NCBI RefSeq assembly: GCF_014490445.1
Contig: NZ_JACTUZ010000001.1
Span: 176,874 to 240,873, forward strand
DNA: 64,000 nucleotides
From: Pseudoroseomonas ludipueritiae
GTDB taxonomy: Bacteria > Pseudomonadota > Alphaproteobacteria > Acetobacterales > Acetobacteraceae
Reading direction: 5' to 3'
Shown here: positions 24,808-34,133 of the stretch, piece after piece
How positions within the stretch are numbered: the stretch's first letter is position 1
Layout of the letters: the number at the start of each line of letters is the position of its first letter
Notes under the pieces: model-generated
The model's input: only the letters and a program-made list of their open reading frames with translations
Told to the model about the DNA's origin: nothing
Database searches by the model: none
Position numbers and translations under genes: made by a program

Positions 24808-26229
24808 ATGACGCAAGATCCTCGTTTGCTTGGCCGCCGCGCGCTGCTGGGCGCTGCATCCGCCACCGCCGCCCTGGCCGTCACCACCGCCCGCGCCCAG
24901 GATGCCGAGCCGGAGGAGCCGGCGGCGCAGCCTGCGCAGGGGGCGCGGCCGGGCGAGTACCTCATCACCGGTGCGCATCTGCTGACCATGGATGACAAGC
25001 TGGGCGAGATCGCCAATGGCGCCGTGCATGTGCGGGATGGCGCCATCGTCGCGGTCGGTGCCGATATCCAAGCACCGGGTGCGGAGCGGATCGAGGCCCG
25101 CGGCGCCGTGGTGATGCCGGGCTTCGTCGACACGCACTGGCACCTCTGGGCCACGCTGGCGCGTGGGCTGGGCTCCAAGGGCGGCTTCGACAAGGCCATG
25201 GCGGCATTGGCGCAGAAGTTCCAGCCGCAGGACAATGTTCTGGGCGTGCGGCTCTCCATGGCCGAGGCGGTGCATGCCGGCATCACCACCGTCTGCAACT
25301 ACGCCCACAACATCGGCAGCCCCGAGGCCGCCCGCGCCGAGTGGCAGGCGATGCGCGAGAGCGGCATCCGCGGTCGCTTCTACCATGGCCACCCCAGCGA
25401 CCTGCCCAAGGACAAGCTGATGGACCTGCCCGGGCTGGAAGCCCTGGCCAAGGAGAACAAGGGCGATGGGCTGGTCTCGCTCGGTGTCGCCGCGCGCGGC
25501 CCGGACCGGAGCCTGGCGGAGATCTGGCGCCGGGAATGGGCGGCGGCGCGGGACCTGGATCTGCCGATCTCCACCCATGTCGCCTATAGCAAGGCGGTGG
25601 CGAATAGCGGCGCCATCAAGGCCATGGCGGATGGCAGCTTCCTGGGGCCCGATGTGCAGCTCATCCACCTCACCCAGGCCAGCGATGACGACCTGCGCCG
25701 GGTGGCCGATGGTGGCTCCCCCGTCGGCCTCTGCCCCTGGACGGAGATGCAGGTGGGCTTCGGGCTGCCGCCGGTCGCGCGTATCCAGAAGCAGGGGCTG
25801 CCGGTCGGGCTGGGGGTGGATAACCTGGCGCTGGCCGGCAATGCCGATGCCTTCGCCATGATGAAGCTGACTGCCGACCTCGCCGCCGCCGTGGCGGGCG
25901 AACAAGGCACCCTGACGGAGCGGCAGGTGCTGGAATGGGCCACGATCGGCGGCGCCCGCAGCATCGGCATGGAGGAGCAGATCGGCTCCCTGACGCCGGG
26001 CAAGCGGGCGGACCTGATCATGGTGCGGATGGACGCGGTGAACACCGCGCCCGCCTCACGGCCGGACATCACCCTGGTACGGGCGGCGCAGCCGGCCAAT
26101 GTCTCACTGGTGATGATCGAGGGCCGCATCCACAAGCGCGGGGGGCGCCTGATCGGCCACGATACGGGCAAGCTGCTGCGCGATGCCGGCGCCGCCTTCT
26201 CCCGCCTCCAGAAGGAGGCCGGGATCTAG
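24808..26229 (+). CDS. Exported amidohydrolase (SAH/MTA deaminase-like, TRZ/ATZ type)
   Basis: A 473-residue metal-dependent amidohydrolase. Its N-terminus LLGRRALLGAASATAALAV is a twin-arginine-type signal, followed by an Asp/Glu/Pro-rich linker, so it is probably periplasmic, which is unusual for this group. The first metal pair is in FVDTHWHLW, a later histidine in ISTHVAYSK and LIHLTQASDD, and the aspartate in GVDNLALAGNADAF. Relatives deaminate SAH, MTA, guanine or triazines. It sits alone on the plus strand between thiL and nusB, and its stop shares CTAG with nusB's. Confidence 0.8.
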   Translation: MTQDPRLLGRRALLGAASATAALAVTTARAQDAEPEEPAAQPAQGARPGEYLITGAHLLTMDDKLGEIANGAVHVRDGAIVAVGADIQAPGAERIEARGAVVMPGFVDTHWHLWATLARGLGSKGGFDKAMAALAQKFQPQDNVLGVRLSMAEAVHAGITTVCNYAHNIGSPEAARAEWQAMRESGIRGRFYHGHPSDLPKDKLMDLPGLEALAKENKGDGLVSLGVAARGPDRSLAEIWRREWAAARDLDLPISTHVAYSKAVANSGAIKAMADGSFLGPDVQLIHLTQASDDDLRRVADGGSPVGLCPWTEMQVGFGLPPVARIQKQGLPVGLGVDNLALAGNADAFAMMKLTADLAAAVAGEQGTLTERQVLEWATIGGARSIGMEEQIGSLTPGKRADLIMVRMDAVNTAPASRPDITLVRAAQPANVSLVMIEGRIHKRGGRLIGHDTGKLLRDAGAAFSRLQKEAGI

Positions 26230-26729
26230 CGCTGGAACTCGGCGCCGCGCAGGTGGCGCGCCAGGGCGTCCAGCACGCCATTGGCGAAGCGTGGCTCCTC
26301 GCCCCCGAAGAAGCCGTGGGCGATGTCCATGTACTCGTTGATCACGACGCGCGCCGGCGGCTCGGACCCCGAGGAGAACTCGAAGGCCGCCGCGCGCAGC
26401 AGGGCGCGCAGCACCGGGTCCAGCCGCGCCACGGTCCATTCGCGGGCCAGATGCTCGGCAATGATGCCATCCAGCGTATCCGCCTGCCGCGCCACGCCAC
26501 GCACCACATGCGTGAAGAGCGGCACGTCCACCGTGGGCACGCGGCCATCCTCGAAGCCGCCGCCATCGGGGCCGAGGCGGTGGCGGACGAACTGGTCGAT
26601 CACCGTCTCGGCGCTCTCGCCGCTCTGGTCGCTCTGGAACAGTGCCTGGATGGCGGCGACGCGCGCGCCGGTGCGCGGCCGGCCCGGCGGGGGAGCCGGG
26701 CGGGACTTCTTCTGGGTGGGGGTGTTCAT
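26226..26729 (-). CDS. nusB: Transcription antitermination factor NusB
   Basis: A 167-residue all-helical NusB, which with NusE/S10 binds boxA RNA in rRNA operons. The start region TGARVAAIQALFQSD and the helix ARLDPVLRALLRAAAFE are characteristic, and VVINEYMDIAHGFFG near the C-terminus is the most conserved helix. The N-terminal Lys/Pro-rich head is not part of the fold. It overlaps ribH by four bases (ATGA) at the end of the riboflavin operon, and shares its stop region CTAG with the amidohydrolase. Confidence 0.93.
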   Translation of the reverse strand: MNTPTQKKSRPAPPPGRPRTGARVAAIQALFQSDQSGESAETVIDQFVRHRLGPDGGGFEDGRVPTVDVPLFTHVVRGVARQADTLDGIIAEHLAREWTVARLDPVLRALLRAAAFEFSSGSEPPARVVINEYMDIAHGFFGGEEPRFANGVLDALARHLRGAEFQR

Positions 26730-27208
26730 TTGATGCCCCATCTGCGCGCCAGCGCGATCTGGGTCAACAGCGCATAAGCGGCCTCACCACCCTTGTTATG
26801 GCGGTCATCCGCGCTGCGGGCCTCGGCCTGGTCCAGGCTCTCCACCGTCAGCAGGCCAAAGCCCAGCGGCACACCGGTCTCGCTGCTGATATCCATCACG
26901 CCCTGGCACACGGCCTCGCAGATGAACTGGTAGTGGTCGGTCTCGCCCTTCACCACGCAGCCATGCAGCAGGAAGCCGTCCCAGCCCGGCGCCACCTTCA
27001 GCGCCATGCGCAGCGCTGCCGGCAGCTCATAGGCGCCGGCCACGTCCACCACCTCGACCTGGCAGCCGGCCTCGTGCAGCAGCTTCTCGGCACCCCGGCG
27101 CATGCCGGAGACCACGCCCTCATAATAGGGCGCCTGGATCAGCAGGATGCGCGGCGCGGGGCCGGGGATGGAGGGGGTGCTGCGCTCGGGCGCGTCGACG
27201 GTGCTCAT
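26726..27208 (-). CDS. ribH: 6,7-dimethyl-8-ribityllumazine synthase
   Basis: A 160-residue lumazine synthase, which condenses 5-amino-6-ribitylaminouracil with the 4-carbon phosphate from RibB. The motifs are VVDVAGAYELPAAL (substrate site), GFLLHGCVVKGETDHYQFI, and GVPLGFGLLTVESLDQAEARS. Overlaps of four bases on both sides place it tightly between ribBX and nusB. Length matches the family of capsid-forming or pentameric enzymes. Confidence 0.95.
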   Translation of the reverse strand: MSTVDAPERSTPSIPGPAPRILLIQAPYYEGVVSGMRRGAEKLLHEAGCQVEVVDVAGAYELPAALRMALKVAPGWDGFLLHGCVVKGETDHYQFICEAVCQGVMDISSETGVPLGFGLLTVESLDQAEARSADDRHNKGGEAAYALLTQIALARRWGIK

Positions 27209-28350
27209 GCCGCGCCTTCCTCCGTCTCGCCCCCGCCGTCAATGGGGCGGGTCTCCACCACGGCCAGGCCATAGCCTTCCAGGCCAACGATGGCCTTGGG
27301 ATGATTGGAGAGCAGGATCATCTCCTTCACGCCCAGGTCGGCCAGGATCTGCGCGCCGATGCCGTAATCCCGCAGCTCCGGCGGCGCGGTGCGGTCGCGC
27401 CCGGCGCGGACGCGCTCCGAGATCGAGGTGGGCTTGATGTCGCGGATGATGACCACCGCCCCGCGCCCGGCCGCCGAGATCTCGGCCATGGAGCGCTGCA
27501 GGTCGTGCGGGCCCTTCATGCCCACGATGTCGTGCAGCACGTTTACGGCATGCATGCGCACCAGCACCGGCCCGGGGCGGGAAAGGTCACCCTTCACCAG
27601 CGCCACATGCTCCCCGTATTCCAGGGTGTTGGCATAGACGATCAGCCGCCACTCGCCCTGCCCGTGGGAGTCGGGCATGCGGCCTTCCTCCACCCGCTTC
27701 ACCAGTCGCTCGGTGCGGCGGCGATGCGCGATCAGGTCGGCGATGGTGCCGAGCTTCAGGCCATGGTGCTGCGCGAAGGACACCAGGTCCGGCAGCCGGG
27801 CCATGGTGCCGTCCTCGTTCATGATCTCGCAGATCACGCCGGCGGGGTTCAGCCCGGCCATGCGGGCGAAATCCACCGCCGCCTCGGTATGGCCGGCGCG
27901 GACCAGCGTGCCGCCCTCCCGCGCCACCAGGGGGAAGACATGGCCGGGGGTGACGATATCCTCCCGCTTGGTCTCCGGGTTGATGGCGACCGCGATGGTG
28001 CGGGCACGGTCGGCGGCGGAAATGCCGGTGGTCACCCCTTCCCGCGCCTCGATCGAGACGGTGAAGGCGGTCTGGTGCCGGGTGCCATTGGCCTGGGCCA
28101 TCAGCGGCAGGCCGAGCTGCTCCACCCGGCTGCGCGTCATGGCCAGGCAGATCAGGCCACGGGCGAAGCGGGCCATGAAGTTGATGGCGTCCGGCGTCGC
28201 GAACTGCGCGGGGATGACGAGGTCGCCCTCGTTCTCCCGGTCCTCGTCATCGACCAGGATGAACATGCGGCCGCGGCGGGCTTCCTCCAGCAGTTCCTCG
28301 GTTGGGCTGAGGAACTCGTGCAGGGAGCTCTCTTTGGTGACGATGCTCAT
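27205..28350 (-). CDS. ribB: 3,4-dihydroxy-2-butanone 4-phosphate synthase with degenerate GCH II domain (RibBX)
   Basis: A 381-residue fusion-type protein. The RibB half (1-210) is intact: DDEDRENEGD at residues 34-43, RHQTAFTVSI at 91-100 and GHVFPLVA at 136-143, and it makes the 4-carbon unit from ribulose 5-phosphate. The second half (about 220-380) has the GTP cyclohydrolase II layout but the zinc-binding cysteines are missing: RMHAVNVLHDIVG (265-277) replaces the Cys-containing first motif and GPHDLQRSM (280-288) replaces the Cys-x-Cys. It is therefore probably a RibBX-type protein, so active GCH II would be elsewhere. It overlaps ribH and ribE by four bases each. Confidence 0.92.
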   Translation of the reverse strand: MSIVTKESSLHEFLSPTEELLEEARRGRMFILVDDEDRENEGDLVIPAQFATPDAINFMARFARGLICLAMTRSRVEQLGLPLMAQANGTRHQTAFTVSIEAREGVTTGISAADRARTIAVAINPETKREDIVTPGHVFPLVAREGGTLVRAGHTEAAVDFARMAGLNPAGVICEIMNEDGTMARLPDLVSFAQHHGLKLGTIADLIAHRRRTERLVKRVEEGRMPDSHGQGEWRLIVYANTLEYGEHVALVKGDLSRPGPVLVRMHAVNVLHDIVGMKGPHDLQRSMAEISAAGRGAVVIIRDIKPTSISERVRAGRDRTAPPELRDYGIGAQILADLGVKEMILLSNHPKAIVGLEGYGLAVVETRPIDGGGETEEGAA

Positions 28351-28949
28351 GAATTGAACTCCCGCAGTCGGGCGACGTAGCGCGCCAGCATGTCGATCTC
28401 GATATTCACCCGCCGACCGGGCGCCAGCTCGCCCAGCGTGGTCACGGCCGTTGTATGGGGAATGACATTCACCCCGAAGCTGGCGCCATCCACCTCATTC
28501 ACCGTGAGGGAGACGCCATCGACCGTGATGGAACCCTTGGGCGCGACATAGCGCGCCAGCCCGTCTGGCAACTGGAACATCCAGCGCGTGGAGCCATTCT
28601 CCGGCGTCTCGGACAGCACTTCCGCCATCCCGTCCACATGGCCGGAGACGACATGGCCGCCCATCTCGTCGCCCATCTTCAGCGCGCGTTCCAGGTTGAT
28701 GCGCGTGCCGACCTTCCAGCTGCCCAGCGTGGTCTTCGACAGGCTCTCGGCCGAGACCTCCACCGTGAAGCGGTCATCCTCCAGCGTCACCACCGTCAGG
28801 CAGCAGCCGGAACAGGCGATGGAGGCGCCGATCTCGGCACCCTCCAGCCAGCCCTGGGGCGTATCGATAGCCAGGCGCATGTCCCGCCCTTCCCCGATAG
28901 GGTCGATGGCGGCGACAACGCCGATGGCGGTGATGATGCCGGTAAACAT
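28347..28949 (-). CDS. ribE: Riboflavin synthase alpha chain
   Basis: A 200-residue riboflavin synthase, which dismutates two molecules of 6,7-dimethyl-8-ribityllumazine. Two lumazine-binding repeats are visible: the first starts MFTGIITAIG and contains GASIACSGCCLTVV, the second has GGHVVSGHVDGMAEVL and SITVDGVSLTVNEV. ATG overlaps with the stop of the RibBX gene by four bases downstream, and the stop of ribD lies three bases upstream of its start. Confidence 0.95.
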   Translation of the reverse strand: MFTGIITAIGVVAAIDPIGEGRDMRLAIDTPQGWLEGAEIGASIACSGCCLTVVTLEDDRFTVEVSAESLSKTTLGSWKVGTRINLERALKMGDEMGGHVVSGHVDGMAEVLSETPENGSTRWMFQLPDGLARYVAPKGSITVDGVSLTVNEVDGASFGVNVIPHTTAVTTLGELAPGRRVNIEIDMLARYVARLREFNS

Positions 28950-28952
28950 TCT

Positions 28953-30068
28953 TCAGGCAGCCTCGAACTCGCTGAGCAGATCGGGGCCCAGCACGGCGGC
29001 GGAGACCCGGCGGAATCTGGGCATGGCGGAGAGCATGTCCAGCGGAAGCGCATCCACGGCGGGCCGTCCATCCGCCCCCATCGTGGCAGGAGCATGGAAC
29101 CAGGCGAGGCGATCCACCAGCCCCGCGCGCAGCAATCCTGCGGCCAGAACCGCGCCGCCTTCTGCGAAAACCCGCGTGATGCCGCGCACCGCCAGGGCCC
29201 GCAGCAGCGCGCCGAGATCGAGGCCCGTGCCATTCTCCGCCGCCGGCACCTCCACCAGCTCGGCACCACGGGCGCGCAGGGCATCCAGCGCGGCTTCCGG
29301 GTGGCCGGGGCTGGTGACGATCCAGGCCGGGGCCGTGTTGCTGAAGAGCCGGGCCGAAGCCGGGGTGCGCAGCCGGGCATCGGCCACCACGCGCACGGTG
29401 GGCATGGGCGCGGCGCCAGGCAGGCGGCAGGTCAGGTCTGGGTCATCGGCCAGCAGGGTGCCGCTGCCGACCAGCACGGCATCGTGCCGGGCGCGCATGG
29501 CATGCACGGCCCGGCGCGCGGCGGGGCCGGTGATCCAGCGGCTCTCCCCATTGCGGGTGGCGATGCGGCCATCCAGCGTGGTGGCCAGCTTCAGCGTCAC
29601 CAGCGGCAGCCCGACGGAAACACGGCGGATGAAGCCGGCCGTGAGGGCGGCGGCCTCGGCTTCCAGCACGCCATGCTGCACCTCGATGCCGGCTTCCCGC
29701 AGCAGGCGCAGGCCGCGGCCATCCACGCGCGGGTCGGGATCGCGCAGCGCCACCACGACGCGGGCGACACCGGCGGCAATCAATGCATCGGTGCAAGGCG
29801 GCGTGCGGCCCCAGTGGCAGCAGGGCTCCAGCGTCACATAGGCGGTGGCGCCGCGCGCGGCCTCACCAGCCCGGCGCAGCGCCTCGGTCTCAGCATGCGG
29901 GCGGCCACCGGGGGCGGTCCAGCCACGCCCGACCACCTGCCCGTCCCGCACCACCACGCAGCCCACCGCCGGGTTGGGCCAGGTATTGCCGAGGCCACGC
30001 GCCGCCAGCGACAGGGCGGCGCGCATATGCGCCTCATCCTGCGCGTGCTGCTGTGCCCCGGCCGCCAT
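28953..30068 (-). CDS. ribD: Riboflavin biosynthesis deaminase/reductase RibD
   Basis: A 371-residue bifunctional enzyme for the second and third steps after GTP cyclohydrolase II. The N-terminal deaminase has zinc motifs PHAETEA and LEPCCHWGRTPPC; the C-terminal reductase has LKLATTLDGRIATRNGESRW and TRVFAEGGAVLAA. ATG at 30068 is preferred (MAAGAQQHA) and lies just after the GNAT stop, so ribD is read in one operon with nrdR and GNAT upstream. No FMN riboswitch is seen in front of it. Confidence 0.94.
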   Translation of the reverse strand: MAAGAQQHAQDEAHMRAALSLAARGLGNTWPNPAVGCVVVRDGQVVGRGWTAPGGRPHAETEALRRAGEAARGATAYVTLEPCCHWGRTPPCTDALIAAGVARVVVALRDPDPRVDGRGLRLLREAGIEVQHGVLEAEAAALTAGFIRRVSVGLPLVTLKLATTLDGRIATRNGESRWITGPAARRAVHAMRARHDAVLVGSGTLLADDPDLTCRLPGAAPMPTVRVVADARLRTPASARLFSNTAPAWIVTSPGHPEAALDALRARGAELVEVPAAENGTGLDLGALLRALAVRGITRVFAEGGAVLAAGLLRAGLVDRLAWFHAPATMGADGRPAVDALPLDMLSAMPRFRRVSAAVLGPDLLSEFEAA

Positions 30069-30069
30069 G

Positions 30070-30660
30070 TCAGGCGGCGACGGAGGTGGACAGGATGGCC
30101 AGCGGCTTGGCCAGCACGCTGTGGCGCAGCATGGCATCCAGCACCGGCTCAGGCCGCATGCCCGCGTCCATCAGCGCATAGCCACGACGGCGGAACAGCC
30201 CCAGGGCGCGCAACTGCCCGCTGGGCACCCGCACCCGCAGCCACTCCACGCCGAGGCCGGCGAGATGCGTCTCCATCTCCGCCAGCAGAGCGGAGCCGAT
30301 GCCCTGCCCCGTCATGGCCGGCGCCACCCAGAGGCCGAGCAGCCGGGCGGGCGGGTCCATCTCGCTGGGTAGGGAGGCCAGGGCGCAGCCAACCGGCACC
30401 CCATCGATCTCGGCCAGCAGCAGCGGGCCGGGATTGGTGGCGAAGAAGCAGTTGAAGCGCGAGGCATCCGCCCGCGCGCGCAGTTCCGGCGGCAGCAGCG
30501 GCGCCAGGGCGCGGCCATAGGCATGGGCCGCCAGGGTCGCGAGGGCTGGCCGGTCGGTCAGCAGCGCCTCACGCAGGGCAAAGCCCTGGCTTGGTCGGAG
30601 GGCCGCGATGCGGCCGGCGGCGCGCGGCAGAGGCGCCGCCGGGGATGCGAAATTCACCAC
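30070..30660 (-). CDS. GNAT-family N-acetyltransferase
   Basis: A 196-residue GNAT acetyltransferase. The acetyl-CoA motif is LWVAPAMTGQGIGSALLAEME (about residues 110-130), and LGLFRRRGYALMDAGMRPE marks the C-terminal part. The first 20 residues are Ala/Pro-rich. Substrate unknown. GTG at 30660 follows the nrdR stop by nine bases and its stop precedes ribD by one base, so it is an insert in the nrdR-ribD operon. It might acetylate a small molecule or a protein end; nothing in the context decides this. Confidence 0.85.
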   Translation of the reverse strand: MVNFASPAAPLPRAAGRIAALRPSQGFALREALLTDRPALATLAAHAYGRALAPLLPPELRARADASRFNCFFATNPGPLLLAEIDGVPVGCALASLPSEMDPPARLLGLWVAPAMTGQGIGSALLAEMETHLAGLGVEWLRVRVPSGQLRALGLFRRRGYALMDAGMRPEPVLDAMLRHSVLAKPLAILSTSVAA

Positions 30661-30669
30661 GTGTGTTCT

Positions 30670-31140
30670 TCAACCGTTATCGAGGTCGGCGGATTTGCCC
30701 AAGGCACCCAGGAAAGCCTGGAAGTCCTTGGCCTCACGAAAATTCCGGTAGACGGAGGCGAAGCGGACATAGGCTACCGGGTCCAGTTCCTTCAACGTCT
30801 CCATCACCATTTCGCCAATGGCGCGGCTGGTGATCTCACTCTCGCCCTCGGCTTCCAGGCGGCGCTGGATGCCGTTGACGATGCGGTCCACCCGGTCCTC
30901 ATCCACCGGCCGCTTGCGCAGGGCCACGCGGATGGAACGGGCCAGCTTGTCCCGGTCGAAAGGCACGCGGCGGTTGTCCGACTTCACCACCGTCAGCTCG
31001 CGCAGCGTCACGCGCTCGAAGGTGGTGAAGCGGGCGCCGCAGGAGGGGCAGGACCTGCGACGGCGGATAGCCGCCCCGTCATCGGCCGGGCGGCTGTCCT
31101 TTACCTGCGTATCCTCGCTGCCACAGAAAGGACAGCGCAT
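30670..31140 (-). CDS. nrdR: Transcriptional repressor NrdR
   Basis: A 156-residue repressor of ribonucleotide reductase genes. The N-terminal zinc ribbon has [18 protein letters not shown] and [18 protein letters not shown]; the ATP-cone follows from about residue 45 with [19 protein letters not shown]. NrdR senses ATP/dATP and binds NrdR boxes. In many bacteria it precedes the ribD operon, as here, 25 bases after glyA. Confidence 0.95.
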   Translation of the reverse strand: MRCPFCGSEDTQVKDSRPADDGAAIRRRRSCPSCGARFTTFERVTLRELTVVKSDNRRVPFDRDKLARSIRVALRKRPVDEDRVDRIVNGIQRRLEAEGESEITSRAIGEMVMETLKELDPVAYVRFASVYRNFREAKDFQAFLGALGKSADLDNG

Positions 31141-31164
31141 GGCCCCGCCCCCGCCCCTACCGGC

Positions 31165-32469
31165 TCAGGCCTTGTAGATCGGGAAACGGGCGCAGAGGTC
31201 GAGGACCTTCTGCCCCACTGCCTTCTCCACCGCCTCGTTGCCCTCCGGCGCATTGGCCTGGCTCAGGCCCTTCAGCACCTGGCCGATGAGCTGGCCGATC
31301 TCGCGGAACTCCGCCTCGCCCAGCCCGCGCGTCGTGCCGGCGGGGGAACCCAGGCGGATGCCGGAGGTCACCGCGGGCTTGGCCGGGTCGAAGGGAACGG
31401 CGTTCTTGTTGCAGGTCAGGTGCGCGCGGCCCAGCGCGGCCTCGGCGGCCTTGCCGGTCAGGTTCATCGGCCGCAGGTCCACCAGCATCAGGTGGTTGTC
31501 GGTGCCGCCGGTGACGATGCCGGCGCCCTGGGCCTTCAGCTCCTCGGCCAGGGCCTTGGCATTGGCCACCACCTGCTGCGCATAGGCGCGGAACTCGGGG
31601 CGCAGCGCCTCGGCAAAGGCCACGGCCTTGCCGGCGATGACATGCATCAGCGGCCCGCCCTGCAGGCCGGGGAAGACGGCGCTGTTGATCTTCTTCGCCA
31701 GCGCCTCGTCATTCGTCATGATCATGCCGCCGCGCGGGCCCCGCAGGGTCTTGTGCGTGGTGGTGGTGACGATATGGGCGTGCGGCACCGGGCTCTCATG
31801 CGCGCCACCGGCGACGAGGCCGGCGAAATGCGCCATGTCCACCATGAAATAGGCACCGACCTCGTCGGCGATCTGGCGGAAGCGGGCGAAGTCCCAGGCG
31901 CGGGAATAGGCGGAACCGCCGGCCACGATGACCTTGGGGCGGGATTCGCGCGCGATGCGGGCGACTTCCTCCATGTCGATCATCTGGTCTTCCTGCCGCA
32001 CCGTATAGGGCGCGACCTTGAACCACTTGCCGGACTGGTTGGCGGCGGAGCCATGGGTCAGATGGCCGCCGGCGGCCAGGTCCAGGCCCATGAAGGTGTC
32101 GCCCGGCTGCATCAGGGCGAAGAAGACGGCTTGGTTGGCCTGGGCGCCGCTATGCGGCTGCACGTTCACGAAATTCACGCCGAAGAGCTGCTTGGCGCGC
32201 TCGATGGCCAGCGTCTCGACCACATCCACATATTCGCAGCCGCCGTAGTAGCGTCGGCCGGGATAGCCCTCGGCATACTTGTTGGTCAGGACGGAGCCCT
32301 GGGCCTCCAGCACGGCGCGGGAGACGATGTTCTCGCTGGCGATCAGCTCGATGCCGTCCTGCTGCCGCACCAGCTCCTGGCCGATCGCCTCCAGGACCTG
32401 CGGATCGGCCTCGGACAGCGGGGCGGAGAAGAAGCGGCTGGCACCGGCCAGGGGGGAGAGGTCGTTCAT
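31165..32469 (-). CDS. glyA: Serine hydroxymethyltransferase
   Basis: A 434-residue PLP enzyme that converts serine and tetrahydrofolate to glycine and methylene-THF. The PLP lysine is in [15 protein letters not shown], and the N-terminal [20 protein letters not shown] and [18 protein letters not shown] are fully conserved. ATG at 32469 is used because the enzyme begins MNDLSP; the upstream frame lies over the rpiB end. It starts four bases after the rpiB stop. Confidence 0.96.
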   Translation of the reverse strand: MNDLSPLAGASRFFSAPLSEADPQVLEAIGQELVRQQDGIELIASENIVSRAVLEAQGSVLTNKYAEGYPGRRYYGGCEYVDVVETLAIERAKQLFGVNFVNVQPHSGAQANQAVFFALMQPGDTFMGLDLAAGGHLTHGSAANQSGKWFKVAPYTVRQEDQMIDMEEVARIARESRPKVIVAGGSAYSRAWDFARFRQIADEVGAYFMVDMAHFAGLVAGGAHESPVPHAHIVTTTTHKTLRGPRGGMIMTNDEALAKKINSAVFPGLQGGPLMHVIAGKAVAFAEALRPEFRAYAQQVVANAKALAEELKAQGAGIVTGGTDNHLMLVDLRPMNLTGKAAEAALGRAHLTCNKNAVPFDPAKPAVTSGIRLGSPAGTTRGLGEAEFREIGQLIGQVLKGLSQANAPEGNEAVEKAVGQKVLDLCARFPIYKA

Positions 32470-32473
32470 CGGC

Positions 32474-32938
32474 TCAGGCCTCCTGGCCAGCGGGGGAAGG
32501 GTTGATCTTGGCCACGCGGCGCGCATGGCGCCCGCCCTCGTAAGGCGTGGTCAGGAAGGCGGCGAGGCTGTCGAGCACCACTTCCGGCCCTGTGGTGCGG
32601 GCGCCGAAGCAGGCGACATTGGCATTGTTATGGGCGCGGGTCAGGCGCGCCTCGGTGGTGCCGTGGACCACCACGGCGCGGACATCGGGATGCCGGTTGG
32701 CGGCGATGGACATGCCGATGCCGGTGCCGCAGACCAGCACGCCGAAGGCGGCCTCCCCCTTCGTCACGGCCTGCGCCACCTGATGGGCGAAGTCGGGGTA
32801 ATCGACGCTGCCATCGCCATGGGTGCCGAAGTCGCGCACGGGATGGCCCGCCGCCTCCAGCGCCGCGCGCAGGTTGTCCTTCAGGGCGACGCCGGCATGG
32901 TCGGCGCCAATGGCGATGGGAGTTTCGGCCGGATTCAT
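32474..32938 (-). CDS. rpiB: Ribose-5-phosphate isomerase B
   Basis: A 154-residue RpiB-type isomerase that interconverts ribose 5-phosphate and ribulose 5-phosphate. The motif [17 protein letters not shown] opens the protein, and the catalytic cysteine is in [17 protein letters not shown]. It supplies the pentose phosphate used by the riboflavin and other pathways. ATG at 32938 begins the standard N-terminus; longer open frame upstream is a shadow. First gene of the minus-strand block rpiB-glyA-nrdR-rib. Confidence 0.93.
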   Translation of the reverse strand: MNPAETPIAIGADHAGVALKDNLRAALEAAGHPVRDFGTHGDGSVDYPDFAHQVAQAVTKGEAAFGVLVCGTGIGMSIAANRHPDVRAVVVHGTTEARLTRAHNNANVACFGARTTGPEVVLDSLAAFLTTPYEGGRHARRVAKINPSPAGQEA

Positions 32939-33032
32939 GGCGCCTCCGTTACCACGGCTTGCGTCTCTGTGAAACATGGCCCACCAGCCCTCGCGTGCAA
33001 GGCCGAAGCGCGGGTCTGGCATGGCGCGGTGA

Positions 33033-34097
<1,065 letters not shown>

Positions 34098-34101
34098 CGG
34101 C

Positions 34102-34126
34102 GGGGGCGCGGCCGGGCCGCGCCCCC
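34102..34126. terminator. GC hairpin between hemB and the esterase
   Basis: GGGGGCGCGGCC-G-GGCCGCGCCCCC is a nearly perfect palindrome five bases after the hemB stop and eight before the convergent esterase stop. It may end both transcripts. It lacks T-tracts, so Rho or stem-stalling could be involved. Confidence 0.55.
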
Positions 34127-34133
34127 TGCGCCG

